From contig MFPJ01000042.1 in the NCBI GenBank assembly GCA_001782675.1, positions 1 to 32,132 on the forward strand: 32,132 nt of DNA. The letters are read 5' to 3'. Each line of letters begins with the position of its first letter. The first letter of the stretch is position 1. This DNA is from Candidatus Levybacteria bacterium RIFCSPLOWO2_12_FULL_39_17 (lineage in GTDB: Bacteria > Patescibacteriota > Microgenomatia > Levybacterales > GWA1-39-11). The notes beneath the pieces are model-generated. The model made no database searches and was not told the DNA's origin. It saw only the letters and a list, made by a program, of their open reading frames with translations. Below are positions 19,278 through 27,817 of the stretch, piece after piece. The position numbers were made by a program, and so were the translations under genes.

Positions 19278-19913
19278 CTATTGTGCTTGAGGGGGTGGGG
19301 TAGTTATGGCCGGACTTGCCGGAGAGAGCGTTTGTTTTGAAAGCGTAAGATTTAGGGAAAGAGCTTCCTTGAGCACCGATTCATTCTCCCCCAAAACCGT
19401 AACCATGGTTTTATTTAGAAATACGATCGCTGTGTTTACGGGAGGATTGAAGGATTTTTGAAAATAAAGAGTGGCAATTCTTCCAATGCCTCTTTTCGCT
19501 TCGTCTCCGGGACTGATGGCAATTGCATAGGAAATCCTTCCCGTCTCTTGGTTTATATCATTAAATAAAACAGCAGCGGAAGGACCAAAGAAATCGGTCT
19601 CGGCAAGACTTGGAGTCAATTTGACGCCAGTTATAGCCTTCGGATCAAATACTGCTTCAATTTGAACTCCGCTGATATCAACGGGTCCTGTTTCAATCAT
19701 GATATCCACAGTTGAAACAGGAGTTATTTGTTCTGAAAGATCGATATTTTGAGGGTTGAAAAAAATCCGGGCTGTTTTTTGGATTACCTTTTTGGTTGGT
19801 TGGGGAGAAACCTCATTGCGGGATTTTTGATTTTCAGCGCTTGCCGCCAAAAATAGCAAGACTCCCGTGACTGCCGCCAGTATTAAAATTAAAATTGTGG
19901 TTTTCTTAGGCAT
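19278..19913 (-). CDS. Membrane-anchored cohesin-domain-like protein
   Basis: N-terminal TM; ARIFFNPQNIDLSEQITPVSTVDIMIETGPVDISGVQIEAVFDPKAI...ISYAIAISPGDEAKRGIGRIATLYFQ matches the cohesin beta-sandwich pattern; Pro-rich C-terminus. Confidence 0.7.
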   Translation of the reverse strand: MPKKTTILILILAAVTGVLLFLAASAENQKSRNEVSPQPTKKVIQKTARIFFNPQNIDLSEQITPVSTVDIMIETGPVDISGVQIEAVFDPKAITGVKLTPSLAETDFFGPSAAVLFNDINQETGRISYAIAISPGDEAKRGIGRIATLYFQKSFNPPVNTAIVFLNKTMVTVLGENESVLKEALSLNLTLSKQTLSPASPAITTPPPQAQ

Positions 19914-20046
19914 AGTAGTAATATTAAATATAAAAAATAAAATATAAAATATCTGTTTTCATTTTATGCAACTTGGCCTTCTCCTGTCAATTCCCCCAGT
20001 TAATACTAAATACTTAATACAAAATACTAAATACTGCGCGAAGCGC

Positions 20047-22893
20047 TTAGTCTCCGTTTCTTATCGCAAAACCCCTAAGCAATATATTAAGATCCATCTC
20101 CTCAACTTTCCCGTCATCATTTAAGTCCGAAAGGGTCTTTTTATCGCAGGTTTTATCTCCAAAGCAGGAGATAAAGATATTGTAATCCAGGATGTCCATG
20201 GTATTGTTTTGATCCAAGTCTCCCGAGACAAGGGCGACCTGAGGGATTTGAGACGAAGTTCCCGGAAGTCCGCTTAGATTTTGAATTCCGGAAGCAAGTT
20301 TAAGCAAAGTATTATCAAGCTTTATTTTAATCGTGTGCGGGCCTGAAAGTGTTTGCCCCGTATTTACATTTCCCGCGAACTTTGTTCCGTCAAAAGTGAG
20401 AGTGCCTGACGAATTCGCAACTTCCTGATTTTGGGCATTTTTTATAATTATCCTTGCTTCCCGTGTTTTTCTTGCCGGATTCGTATTGCCGCCCGCGCCG
20501 CTTCCGATTCCGGGCATTACGGCCGAGATTAAAAGAGGAATTCCCCCTTGTGGTTGAGTCGGAGTCACGGTAACGGTTGGAACTCCGGTGAGACCAGCCG
20601 TTGGTGTTCTGGTGGCAGTGGGCGTGGAAGTGGTGGGAGTCGAGGTTGGCGGCGGAGCAGATGGTTGATAGCAGACTGTGGCATGAAGCGTGGTTGCATA
20701 TTGACCACCATCAGGGTTAGCAAGAGATTCTGCCTCTAATTCGAGATTCTGGATGTCTGTCAATGTCCATGAGCCGCCGCCAGGCTTGCTAGTGAACTGT
20801 TCTTGATATGTAGTATAGGCTTCGCTGCTGGCCATGGTTCGCGTAGCGCCGAGATTCTTGTTTGTTCCCAGCACCTGATTAGCTCTTGCCCGATGCGTCA
20901 AACTGCCCCAGTTTGTTCTTGCCCTCCATTCTGCGGTTACCCAATTAATGGTAGTGCCAGATTGAATGTTAATCGGATTTGCCAATGCGTAACGTTGAAT
21001 CTCCCCAGCAGTACCTTCAAATATCTCGGATGTATCATCATCGTGAGGAGCATTAACTGCAGTTACTTTGTTTATGCTGTTCCACCACTGGTCAGGACTA
21101 CTAACAGCAGTAGTCTCTAGGGTTTCTTGGCTGCCTGAACACGCCAGCGGAGATGGTACGGGGGTTGAAGTGGACGGTGGAGGAGTGGACGATGACCCTG
21201 TACAGCAGCATACATTGTCGCCGCAGGGGGCTGAAGGGAAAAAGTAGCCCTTCCCGCCTGACGTACAAGAAGTTTTACTGCCGCAATAACCGCCTGAAAA
21301 CTTTTGCTTTACACATTCGCTGCTGCACGAGCTTGGGGGCGACTTAGTGGGGGTGGGGGCGCCGCCGGAACAGCAGCATCGAACTGCGCCCGGAGGGCCT
21401 TCAACATCACATTTTTGATTTCCTACATCACTATAACCTGATGAGCATATGCCCATACATGTTCCGTTTGAATATCCATTTGAAGTACAGTAATTACTAC
21501 AGGTTGACCCCCCCGTACTTGCTACGCAGGCTCCGTTTTGACATACCTTGCCGGTACCGCAAGGAGTGGCAGTGCCCCCTGGTAAACATCCGCCTGCATT
21601 GCAATAGACCTGCATGACGCTCGTATTGTTATAACAGTAATCCTCAACAGAAGCGCCGCTTACACCGGTACACTTGCCTTTTACAGTTGGATCATTAGTG
21701 GGATCGGTATCCGTGCATGTCCCCCCGCCTGCGGCCGCATAAGTTACGGTAGCGGTCCAAGTCGTCCCTCCCGTAACTCGAACACTGCAGAGGCGATCGG
21801 CAATAGCATCATTATCATTGCACCCGTCCCACTTAGAGAAATTATAAGTTATGCCATTGGACAGAAATTGTTGTGGCGCGTCCAAGCGCGTAACAATGTC
21901 GCCGGTGCTGGGCTTGGAATAACCATCAGCGTCAGTGGTGCCGCCGAATCCTCCTCCATAACCATCGGTGATGGGCACGCCGGTGATCGGTGAAGATTTA
22001 ACTACAAGAGTATTGGTGCCTCCGCCGCCGGTTCCGCTGCAGTCGTCTCTTGTAGTAAAACTCCAGGGCAAACTATTGGTTTCTCCTGCCGCGTTTTTCG
22101 ATTTTACCCCCCAATAATACTTCCAGCCGGGGATTAGTCCCGTTTGGGCGTAGGGTGTGCTGGTAGAGATTGGAACAACGCCCGCATCAGTGAAGGGGTC
22201 ATTATTGCCGTCATTATCACCGTCAACATAAAGCGTGTTGGTAGTGCCCGAGTCTGCGCTCCACGAATATGAAACCTTGACCGTGTTTCCCTCGCAGATT
22301 CCAACAGATGTGCTGTTGTTTGTGGGCGATGATAAAGTTGGGACATTTGGCTTGGATGTCGCAGGAGGGGGCGGAGCATCGGTGGTTGCGGGAGGAGGGG
22401 GCGGAGTGCTGTCACACTGAACATCCTGATCGGCAAACTTATATATAAGATCATTAGAGTCGCCTTTAGGATATATAGAGTAGTCAACGGTAGTCCTACT
22501 GCTACAATTTGTATCCCATTCCAATTCATAAGTCGTTGTTTCGCCATCAAGGGGATCATCTATATCATCAAATGCCACCCAAAGTTTACTAATTTCCGAA
22601 CCCGCAGGTATAGTGACAGAGCCACTTATTATTGTGTCAGTTCCGCCTGAAGTTTTTTTCTGTTTGAATCTGTAATCTACAATTCGGAATATCGTGCCCT
22701 CCTTATTGATAAATGCTGCTTGCATGTAATCTTTATGTGCTCCGACTGCGGCTCGTTGGCGGATGTCTTGCTGTTGGCCGACAAGAGAAATTGTGATCGG
22801 AATAGATAGGGCAAGGGCTCCTATAAATAGAATTGCCGCGGTTCTTTTATAAGAAGAAAATATAAATTCAATACCGGTCTTTAATTTTTCCAT
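20047..22893 (-). CDS. Large multidomain surface protein: anchor, FN3-like, Cys-rich repeats, Pro/Thr linkers, C-terminal dockerin
   Basis: N-terminal TM plus LVGQQQDIRQRAA; FN3-like domain at about 22050-22340; two CCC-ending Cys-rich segments; dockerin GDLDQNNTMDILDYNIFISCF...SDLNDDGKVEEMDLNILLRGF. Confidence 0.85.
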   Translation of the reverse strand: MEKLKTGIEFIFSSYKRTAAILFIGALALSIPITISLVGQQQDIRQRAAVGAHKDYMQAAFINKEGTIFRIVDYRFKQKKTSGGTDTIISGSVTIPAGSEISKLWVAFDDIDDPLDGETTTYELEWDTNCSSRTTVDYSIYPKGDSNDLIYKFADQDVQCDSTPPPPPATTDAPPPPATSKPNVPTLSSPTNNSTSVGICEGNTVKVSYSWSADSGTTNTLYVDGDNDGNNDPFTDAGVVPISTSTPYAQTGLIPGWKYYWGVKSKNAAGETNSLPWSFTTRDDCSGTGGGGTNTLVVKSSPITGVPITDGYGGGFGGTTDADGYSKPSTGDIVTRLDAPQQFLSNGITYNFSKWDGCNDNDAIADRLCSVRVTGGTTWTATVTYAAAGGGTCTDTDPTNDPTVKGKCTGVSGASVEDYCYNNTSVMQVYCNAGGCLPGGTATPCGTGKVCQNGACVASTGGSTCSNYCTSNGYSNGTCMGICSSGYSDVGNQKCDVEGPPGAVRCCCSGGAPTPTKSPPSSCSSECVKQKFSGGYCGSKTSCTSGGKGYFFPSAPCGDNVCCCTGSSSTPPPSTSTPVPSPLACSGSQETLETTAVSSPDQWWNSINKVTAVNAPHDDDTSEIFEGTAGEIQRYALANPINIQSGTTINWVTAEWRARTNWGSLTHRARANQVLGTNKNLGATRTMASSEAYTTYQEQFTSKPGGGSWTLTDIQNLELEAESLANPDGGQYATTLHATVCYQPSAPPPTSTPTTSTPTATRTPTAGLTGVPTVTVTPTQPQGGIPLLISAVMPGIGSGAGGNTNPARKTREARIIIKNAQNQEVANSSGTLTFDGTKFAGNVNTGQTLSGPHTIKIKLDNTLLKLASGIQNLSGLPGTSSQIPQVALVSGDLDQNNTMDILDYNIFISCFGDKTCDKKTLSDLNDDGKVEEMDLNILLRGFAIRNGD

Positions 22894-22989
22894 TAAAAGC
22901 TCCTAGAATTAGAATAAGCAATAATAATTAAATTGTCAAATAGTAAACTAGTAAACGGTAAGCTAGACTAGAGCTTATCCGACAAATCT

Positions 22990-23008
22990 GGCAAGGCCCG
23001 GCCTTGAC
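22990..23008. repeat. REP-like palindrome, copy 1
   Basis: GGCAAGGCCCGGCCTTGAC upstream of the RAYT gene; CAAGGCC-C-GGCCTTG stem. Confidence 0.85.
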
Positions 23009-23032
23009 AGGACGCCGAAGGTTATGTATGCT
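23004..23032 (+). promoter_or_regulatory. Candidate promoter of the transposase gene
   Basis: TTGACA (edge of REP copy), 17-nt spacer, TATGCT; predicted start at or near ATG 23039. Confidence 0.5.
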
Positions 23033-23722
23033 AAAAATATGCCTTCTAGAAATAGAATTAAATCTTATGTAGAAAACGGATATTATCATCTTTACAATCG
23101 GGGCGTGGATAAACGAACCATATTTCAAGACAAAAATGATTGCATTGTGTTTTTGAGCTTATTGAAACAATATCTTTCTCCAAAAGAAGAACTTAAGAAT
23201 TTCGTAGGTTTTAATTTGCGTCTTAATCGATTAATGCGAACGAATATGTACGGAGAAATAGAGCTTCTCTCATTTGCGCTTATGCCAAACCATTTTCATT
23301 TATTGATAAAACAAATTGAGAAAAATGGAATTGCCAAATTTATGATACGTTTATGCACTTCTTACTCGATGTATTTTAATAAAAAATATGAACGCATAGG
23401 GCATCTGTTTCAGGATCGCTACAAAGGAGCTCTTGTATTGGACGATAGCTATCTTCTCCACTTATCTCGGTATATTCATCTCAACCCTAAGAAGACAATA
23501 AAAGGTAAGATAAATTTCCAAGAGTTCACAAGTTATCCGTATTATTTGGGCCTAAAAAAAGCGAGTTGGCTTAAGCCGGACTTCGTCCTTGAATATTTTA
23601 GTAATAAAGAGATTGGCAATTACAACGGTTCCTACAAGAAATTTGTGGAGGAGTATAAAGAAGGCTTTACCAGCGAAGAGGTTCTTGGCGATCTTGCTCT
23701 CGATATAGGCGAAGAAGATTGA
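23024..23722 (+). CDS. REP-associated tyrosine transposase (RAYT, Y1/IS200-like HUH family)
   Basis: NGYYHLYNRGVDKRTIF, LMPNHFHLLIKQ (HUH), CTSYSMYFNKKYERIGHLFQDRYKG (Tyr), YIHLNPKK. Alternative start 23039 (MPSRNRIK). Confidence 0.93.
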   Translation: MYAKNMPSRNRIKSYVENGYYHLYNRGVDKRTIFQDKNDCIVFLSLLKQYLSPKEELKNFVGFNLRLNRLMRTNMYGEIELLSFALMPNHFHLLIKQIEKNGIAKFMIRLCTSYSMYFNKKYERIGHLFQDRYKGALVLDDSYLLHLSRYIHLNPKKTIKGKINFQEFTSYPYYLGLKKASWLKPDFVLEYFSNKEIGNYNGSYKKFVEEYKEGFTSEEVLGDLALDIGEED

Positions 23723-23737
23723 ACTCTGGCAGGTTTT

Positions 23738-23756
23738 GGCAAGGCCGGGCCTTGAC
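23738..23756. repeat. REP-like palindrome, copy 2
   Basis: GGCAAGGCCGGGCCTTGAC downstream of the RAYT gene, same orientation as copy 1. Confidence 0.85.
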
Positions 23757-23782
23757 ATCCCAGTTTCTGCTATAATTCCCTT

Positions 23783-24352
23783 ATGGTTCTTTCGGATCGA
23801 GATATTAAGGCGGCAATAGCCGAGAAGAGAATAGTAATAACACCACAACCTGATTTTAGGACGCAACTTGGGACTTGCTCGATTGATTTAAGACTTGGCA
23901 ATGTTTTTCGAGTATTTAACCATAGTAGTTACCCATATATCGATCCGTCTAAAAAAGACTATACTTCCGAAATCACAAAGAAAGTTATAGTTAAAAACGG
24001 GAAAGATTTTATAATGCAGCCGGGAGACTTCGCGCTTGCCGCAACACTTGAGCGCGTAAAAATTCCGGATAATATGATGGGAAGACTTGAAGGAAGGTCA
24101 TCGCTTGGGCGAATCGGAATAGTTGTTCATTCGACAGCCTCAATATTTGACGCCGGCTGGGATGGTAATTGCGTTTTAGAACTTGGGAACCTGGGAAGAA
24201 TGGCCGTAAAACTTACTCCCGGCATGAGAATATGCGCAATGAGTTTCGAAGAGCTTTCAAGCCCGGCAGAAGTGCCTTACTCAAAGAAAAAAGACGCAAA
24301 ATATAAAACTCAAAAAGAACCTTTGGAATCCAAATTCCACGAGGAGAAGTAA
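23783..24352 (+). CDS. dcd: dCTP deaminase
   Basis: MVLSDRDIKAAI, LGTCSIDLRLGNVFRVF, GRLEGRSSLGRIGIVVHSTASIFDAGWDGNCVLELGN, DAKYKTQKEP. Confidence 0.93.
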   Translation: MVLSDRDIKAAIAEKRIVITPQPDFRTQLGTCSIDLRLGNVFRVFNHSSYPYIDPSKKDYTSEITKKVIVKNGKDFIMQPGDFALAATLERVKIPDNMMGRLEGRSSLGRIGIVVHSTASIFDAGWDGNCVLELGNLGRMAVKLTPGMRICAMSFEELSSPAEVPYSKKKDAKYKTQKEPLESKFHEEK

Positions 24353-25356
24353 GCTGCTTTAAATAAGTGAGTCGTATCCCTTCTTAAAACCGGCACACAG
24401 CCTAAGAGTTCAGGCTCTGCATAAACACCTCTTTCATTGAGGGGAAGCAACTGCGCAAGCCTTTCCCCACAATATTGTTCAAGAGCTCCTCTAGGCAATT
24501 GTCCGTTTTCTTCAAGAAAAGGTAAAATATCTTCGACAGAAGTAGGATAATCAATAACAGCTCTCATTATAGAAGATCTCTTTAGCCAAAAAGCCTTACG
24601 TTTCGCTTCTCCTGTAATCTTTTTTGTAATTGGATTGTAAATATGATTCTCACCTGTTACGCCGACAAAAAATAATACCGGAATTTTTCCTTGTCTTTGC
24701 ATGTAGCGAACAAGCATTCTTATCCCGTTTTGTTCAAGCTCAATCATCCCTTTAATTTCCCCTGGCCTGCCACCGGGCTTTTGCCTTCCGCTTTCAACCG
24801 ACCCTTCCGGAAGCACTATTGGAATTAAACCTTCCTCTACTGTATGCATAAGAGCATTGTATTGTTCTTCTCTATTTCTTGGTGTCCCATTTCTCGCCTC
24901 TTTTTCTCGTACAACATATAAAGGTTTAACACCAAGTTTCACAAGAGTGGGTTGTGCTAACTTAAAATAAGTTACTACTTCTTCATCTTGTTCTTCTGTG
25001 TCTAGGCTGCTTGCGAACAGGAAACGAGATCCTTTAATTTGCTGGTCATGTGGTAAAACAGAATTAGCGATATTTTTTATGTCTACTGCTTCTTCCATTG
25101 GAGGAAATCCGCCTGGATGGGATTTATGAGTTCCGAGAACAATAGGAAAGTGTCTGCCATCTCTCATAATATTCCGAACATAATCTCCATAGTAAGGCGG
25201 ATGGTTTCGTGGAGAGTGAAGGATAACGGGTTCGCGTCGTAGTGAAAAAATATATCTTTCGGCACTCTTCAGCCGAGATTTTCTATGACCTGGTTCCCTA
25301 GGCTTTTCTAAGGTTCTTCCTGCTGCTTCGATTGACACAATCTGATATTTTACCAA
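24310..25356 (-). CDS. Divergent PlsC-like acyltransferase family protein
   Basis: FPIVLGTHKSHPGGFPPMEEAVDI and PIVLPEGSVESGRQKPGGRPGEIKGM resemble the HxxxxD-like and EG(T/S)R-like acyltransferase blocks. Confidence 0.45.
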   Translation of the reverse strand: MVKYQIVSIEAAGRTLEKPREPGHRKSRLKSAERYIFSLRREPVILHSPRNHPPYYGDYVRNIMRDGRHFPIVLGTHKSHPGGFPPMEEAVDIKNIANSVLPHDQQIKGSRFLFASSLDTEEQDEEVVTYFKLAQPTLVKLGVKPLYVVREKEARNGTPRNREEQYNALMHTVEEGLIPIVLPEGSVESGRQKPGGRPGEIKGMIELEQNGIRMLVRYMQRQGKIPVLFFVGVTGENHIYNPITKKITGEAKRKAFWLKRSSIMRAVIDYPTSVEDILPFLEENGQLPRGALEQYCGERLAQLLPLNERGVYAEPELLGCVPVLRRDTTHLFKAAYFSSWNLDSKGSF

Positions 25357-25410
25357 AAATTTGGCAATTTTAAAAATATCTTTCCTATGATATCATTTTA
25401 AAACAAGTAA

Positions 25411-26094
25411 ATGAAATATCCAATTGATTTTGAACTTGAATTTCAAAGGCATAATTATCCCGGCAAGCTTATTGCCCTGGAAGGAATCGATGGTAGTGGA
25501 AAAACAACTCAGGCATTGGAATTGGTCGAATCTCTTAAAAAAGAAGGAATAAAAACAGTTTACACAAAAGAGCCGACGGACGGAGAGATCGGTAAAATGA
25601 TCCGGCGAATTTTAACCGGCGAGAAAAATTTTGAACCGGTATCTTTTCAATATCTTTTTGCAGCAGATAGAGTAGAGCATCAAGAGGAAATAATTGGTTT
25701 TCTTAAAAAAGGGAAAATTGTAGTTTCGGATCGTTATTTCTGGTCGTCAATACCGTACGGCGCAACGGACAGGGGAATAGATTTTAAGAAAAGCCAAGAC
25801 GAGGCCAATATTTTGCTTGTTTGCTACAGCATTCTTTCTTTATATCATCAATTTATCGCGCCTGATATTACTGCATATCTTGAGGTATCAGCGGATGCCG
25901 CACTTAAACGACTTTCTGCCATAAGACACAATGTGGACATATATGATAAGCTCGAGAAACTTAAAAGTATTGCCCGCGGTTATGAGTGGTTAATAAGAAA
26001 ATTTCCGAGAGAGCTTACTGTTATTGATGGAAGTAAATCGATCGATAAAGTTTCAGAGGAATTATTCGAAAAAGTTGTAAAGATCACCTCTTGA
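25411..26094 (+). CDS. tmk: Thymidylate kinase
   Basis: LIALEGIDGSGKTTQALELVESL, TKEPTDGEIGKMIRR, VVSDRYFWSSIPYG. Confidence 0.93.
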   Translation: MKYPIDFELEFQRHNYPGKLIALEGIDGSGKTTQALELVESLKKEGIKTVYTKEPTDGEIGKMIRRILTGEKNFEPVSFQYLFAADRVEHQEEIIGFLKKGKIVVSDRYFWSSIPYGATDRGIDFKKSQDEANILLVCYSILSLYHQFIAPDITAYLEVSADAALKRLSAIRHNVDIYDKLEKLKSIARGYEWLIRKFPRELTVIDGSKSIDKVSEELFEKVVKITS

Positions 26095-26121
26095 AAATAC
26101 ATAATACTTGCTACATAATAC

Positions 26122-26670
26122 TTGATACTTATGATTTTAGGGCCTGGAAAATTATTGGAGCTTGTCCACAAAAAGAAATTAGTCGAGGGTTTGTCAGAAC
26201 GGGAATTGACGAATCCTGAGGGGGCGGGGTTCGATCTTCGACTGGGCGAAGTCTACAAAATAACCGGCGATGCTTTTTTGGGGGAAACGGAAAGAAAAAC
26301 TCCGAACATAAAACTTGTTCAAAAATATAAAAAAGGATCAAAAAACAAGATCAAAATAAAACCTGGAGACTTTTACCTTGCAACCACAATCGAATCGGTC
26401 AATACCCCTAAAAATTTAACCATTAATTTTAAGCCCCGGACAACTACATTTCGCTCCGGTCTGTTTCTTAGAACCGGCAATGTCGCACCGGGATATTGTG
26501 GGAAATTAACATTCGCACTCAAGAATGAAGGACCGATAACGGTCGAGATTGAAATGGGAGCACGAATTGTCCACGCGCAATTTGAGGAAGTTTCAGGCGG
26601 AGGGTCAATGTACCGCGGACAATGGCAAGGCGGCCGCGTCTCAACAGCAAAGCGGGAAAAACAAGTATGA
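26122..26670 (+). CDS. dCTP deaminase/dUTPase-superfamily paralog, active site apparently altered
   Basis: GAGFDLRLGEVYKI, IKPGDFYLATTIESVNTPKNL, RSGLFLRTGNVAPGYCGKLTFALKN, MGARIVHAQFEEVSG. Confidence 0.75.
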   Translation: MILMILGPGKLLELVHKKKLVEGLSERELTNPEGAGFDLRLGEVYKITGDAFLGETERKTPNIKLVQKYKKGSKNKIKIKPGDFYLATTIESVNTPKNLTINFKPRTTTFRSGLFLRTGNVAPGYCGKLTFALKNEGPITVEIEMGARIVHAQFEEVSGGGSMYRGQWQGGRVSTAKREKQV

Positions 26671-26784
26671 AATACTACAAATACTACAAATGCCACAAAT
26701 ACTACAAATATTTCAATGATATCCAAACGGAATAATTGAACTATTGGAAATTGGTAGTATTGGTACTGTATTGGTAGTATTAAT

Positions 26785-27747
26785 ATGAGCAAAGCGAATA
26801 AACATCCCGAATATCAATATTTAGATTTGGGACGAGAAATCTTAAAGAATGGAATAAAACAGGTTGATCGGGGGACAAAAGTTGCAACAACAAGCGTTTT
26901 CGGCGTTAGGCATGAGTATGATTTATCAGAAAGTTTTCCTCTGCTCACCACAAAAAGAGTTTACTGGAACGGAGTCCTCCATGAGTTATATTGGTTTTTT
27001 TCAGGACAGACGAACATTAAATACTTGGTTGATCGAAATGTCCACATCTGGGATGATTACCCCTTTAAAAAATTTAAAATCAAAAATCAAAAATCAAAAA
27101 TAACGAAAGAAGAATTTATAGAGAAAATAGGAACCAATTCGAAGTTTGCCCGGCGGTGGGGAGAGCTTCCTCGAATTTATGGCGAAATGTGGAGGAAGTG
27201 GCCGACTCGCAAAAAAGGGCGGACAATAGATCAATTGCAATGGGTGGTTGATGAACTTAGACAAGATCCTAATGCTCATAACGCAATTGTTAATTCGTGG
27301 AATCCTGAATATTTATATACAATGGCAACGCGAGAAGATGCGTCGTTGTTTCCAATTTGCCATAATATGTATCAGGTAAGTAATCGAAACGGTAAGCTTA
27401 CTCTCCTTTTATATCAAAGAAGTTGTGATTTTTTCTTGGGCGTTCCTTTTAATATTGCAAGCTACGCCTTGCTAGCAGTTGTTTTGGCAAGGATCTTAGA
27501 ATTGAAACCCGGGAAATTTATTCATGTATATGGAGATATACATATTTATGAAAATCATATCGAGCAGGTTAAGGAGCAATTGAAACGGAAACCCCGGCCG
27601 TTTCCGACTGTTCGAATAGTTGGGAAATTAAACAAGCTGGAGGATTTTACTCCTGACAAGGTAATTCTCGAAGATTACGATCCTTATCCTCCCATCAAAG
27701 CAGAGCTAACCGTTTCCGGCGGATTTTACCAAAAGAGTAGTAAGTAG
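26785..27747 (+). CDS. thyA: Thymidylate synthase
   Basis: FPLLTTKRVYWNGVLHELYWFFSGQTNIKYL, YQRSCDFFLGVPFNIASYALL, GDIHIYENH; Cys here reads FPICHNMYQ. Confidence 0.95.
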   Translation: MSKANKHPEYQYLDLGREILKNGIKQVDRGTKVATTSVFGVRHEYDLSESFPLLTTKRVYWNGVLHELYWFFSGQTNIKYLVDRNVHIWDDYPFKKFKIKNQKSKITKEEFIEKIGTNSKFARRWGELPRIYGEMWRKWPTRKKGRTIDQLQWVVDELRQDPNAHNAIVNSWNPEYLYTMATREDASLFPICHNMYQVSNRNGKLTLLLYQRSCDFFLGVPFNIASYALLAVVLARILELKPGKFIHVYGDIHIYENHIEQVKEQLKRKPRPFPTVRIVGKLNKLEDFTPDKVILEDYDPYPPIKAELTVSGGFYQKSSK

Positions 27748-27792
27748 TATGTAGAATGTATCATGTGCGATTTCATACTTGCTACTTACTAC
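27737..27792 (+). terminator. Hairpin at thyA 3' end
   Basis: GTAGTAAGTAG (27737-27747, includes thyA stop) pairs with CTACTTACTAC (27782-27792). Confidence 0.45.
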
Positions 27793-27817
27793 ATAATACA
27801 TAATACCATTTTAACCT

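Noticed and set aside
20548-21347. Plus-strand ORFs opposite the dockerin gene
   Set aside because: Low-complexity Gly/Ser/Arg or Cys translations are antisense artefacts of the Pro/Thr/Cys-rich gene.
23024-23722. Full IS200/IS605 element with tnpB/IscB partner
   Set aside because: No tnpB-like gene is present; the protein and flanking palindromes fit a RAYT unit better.
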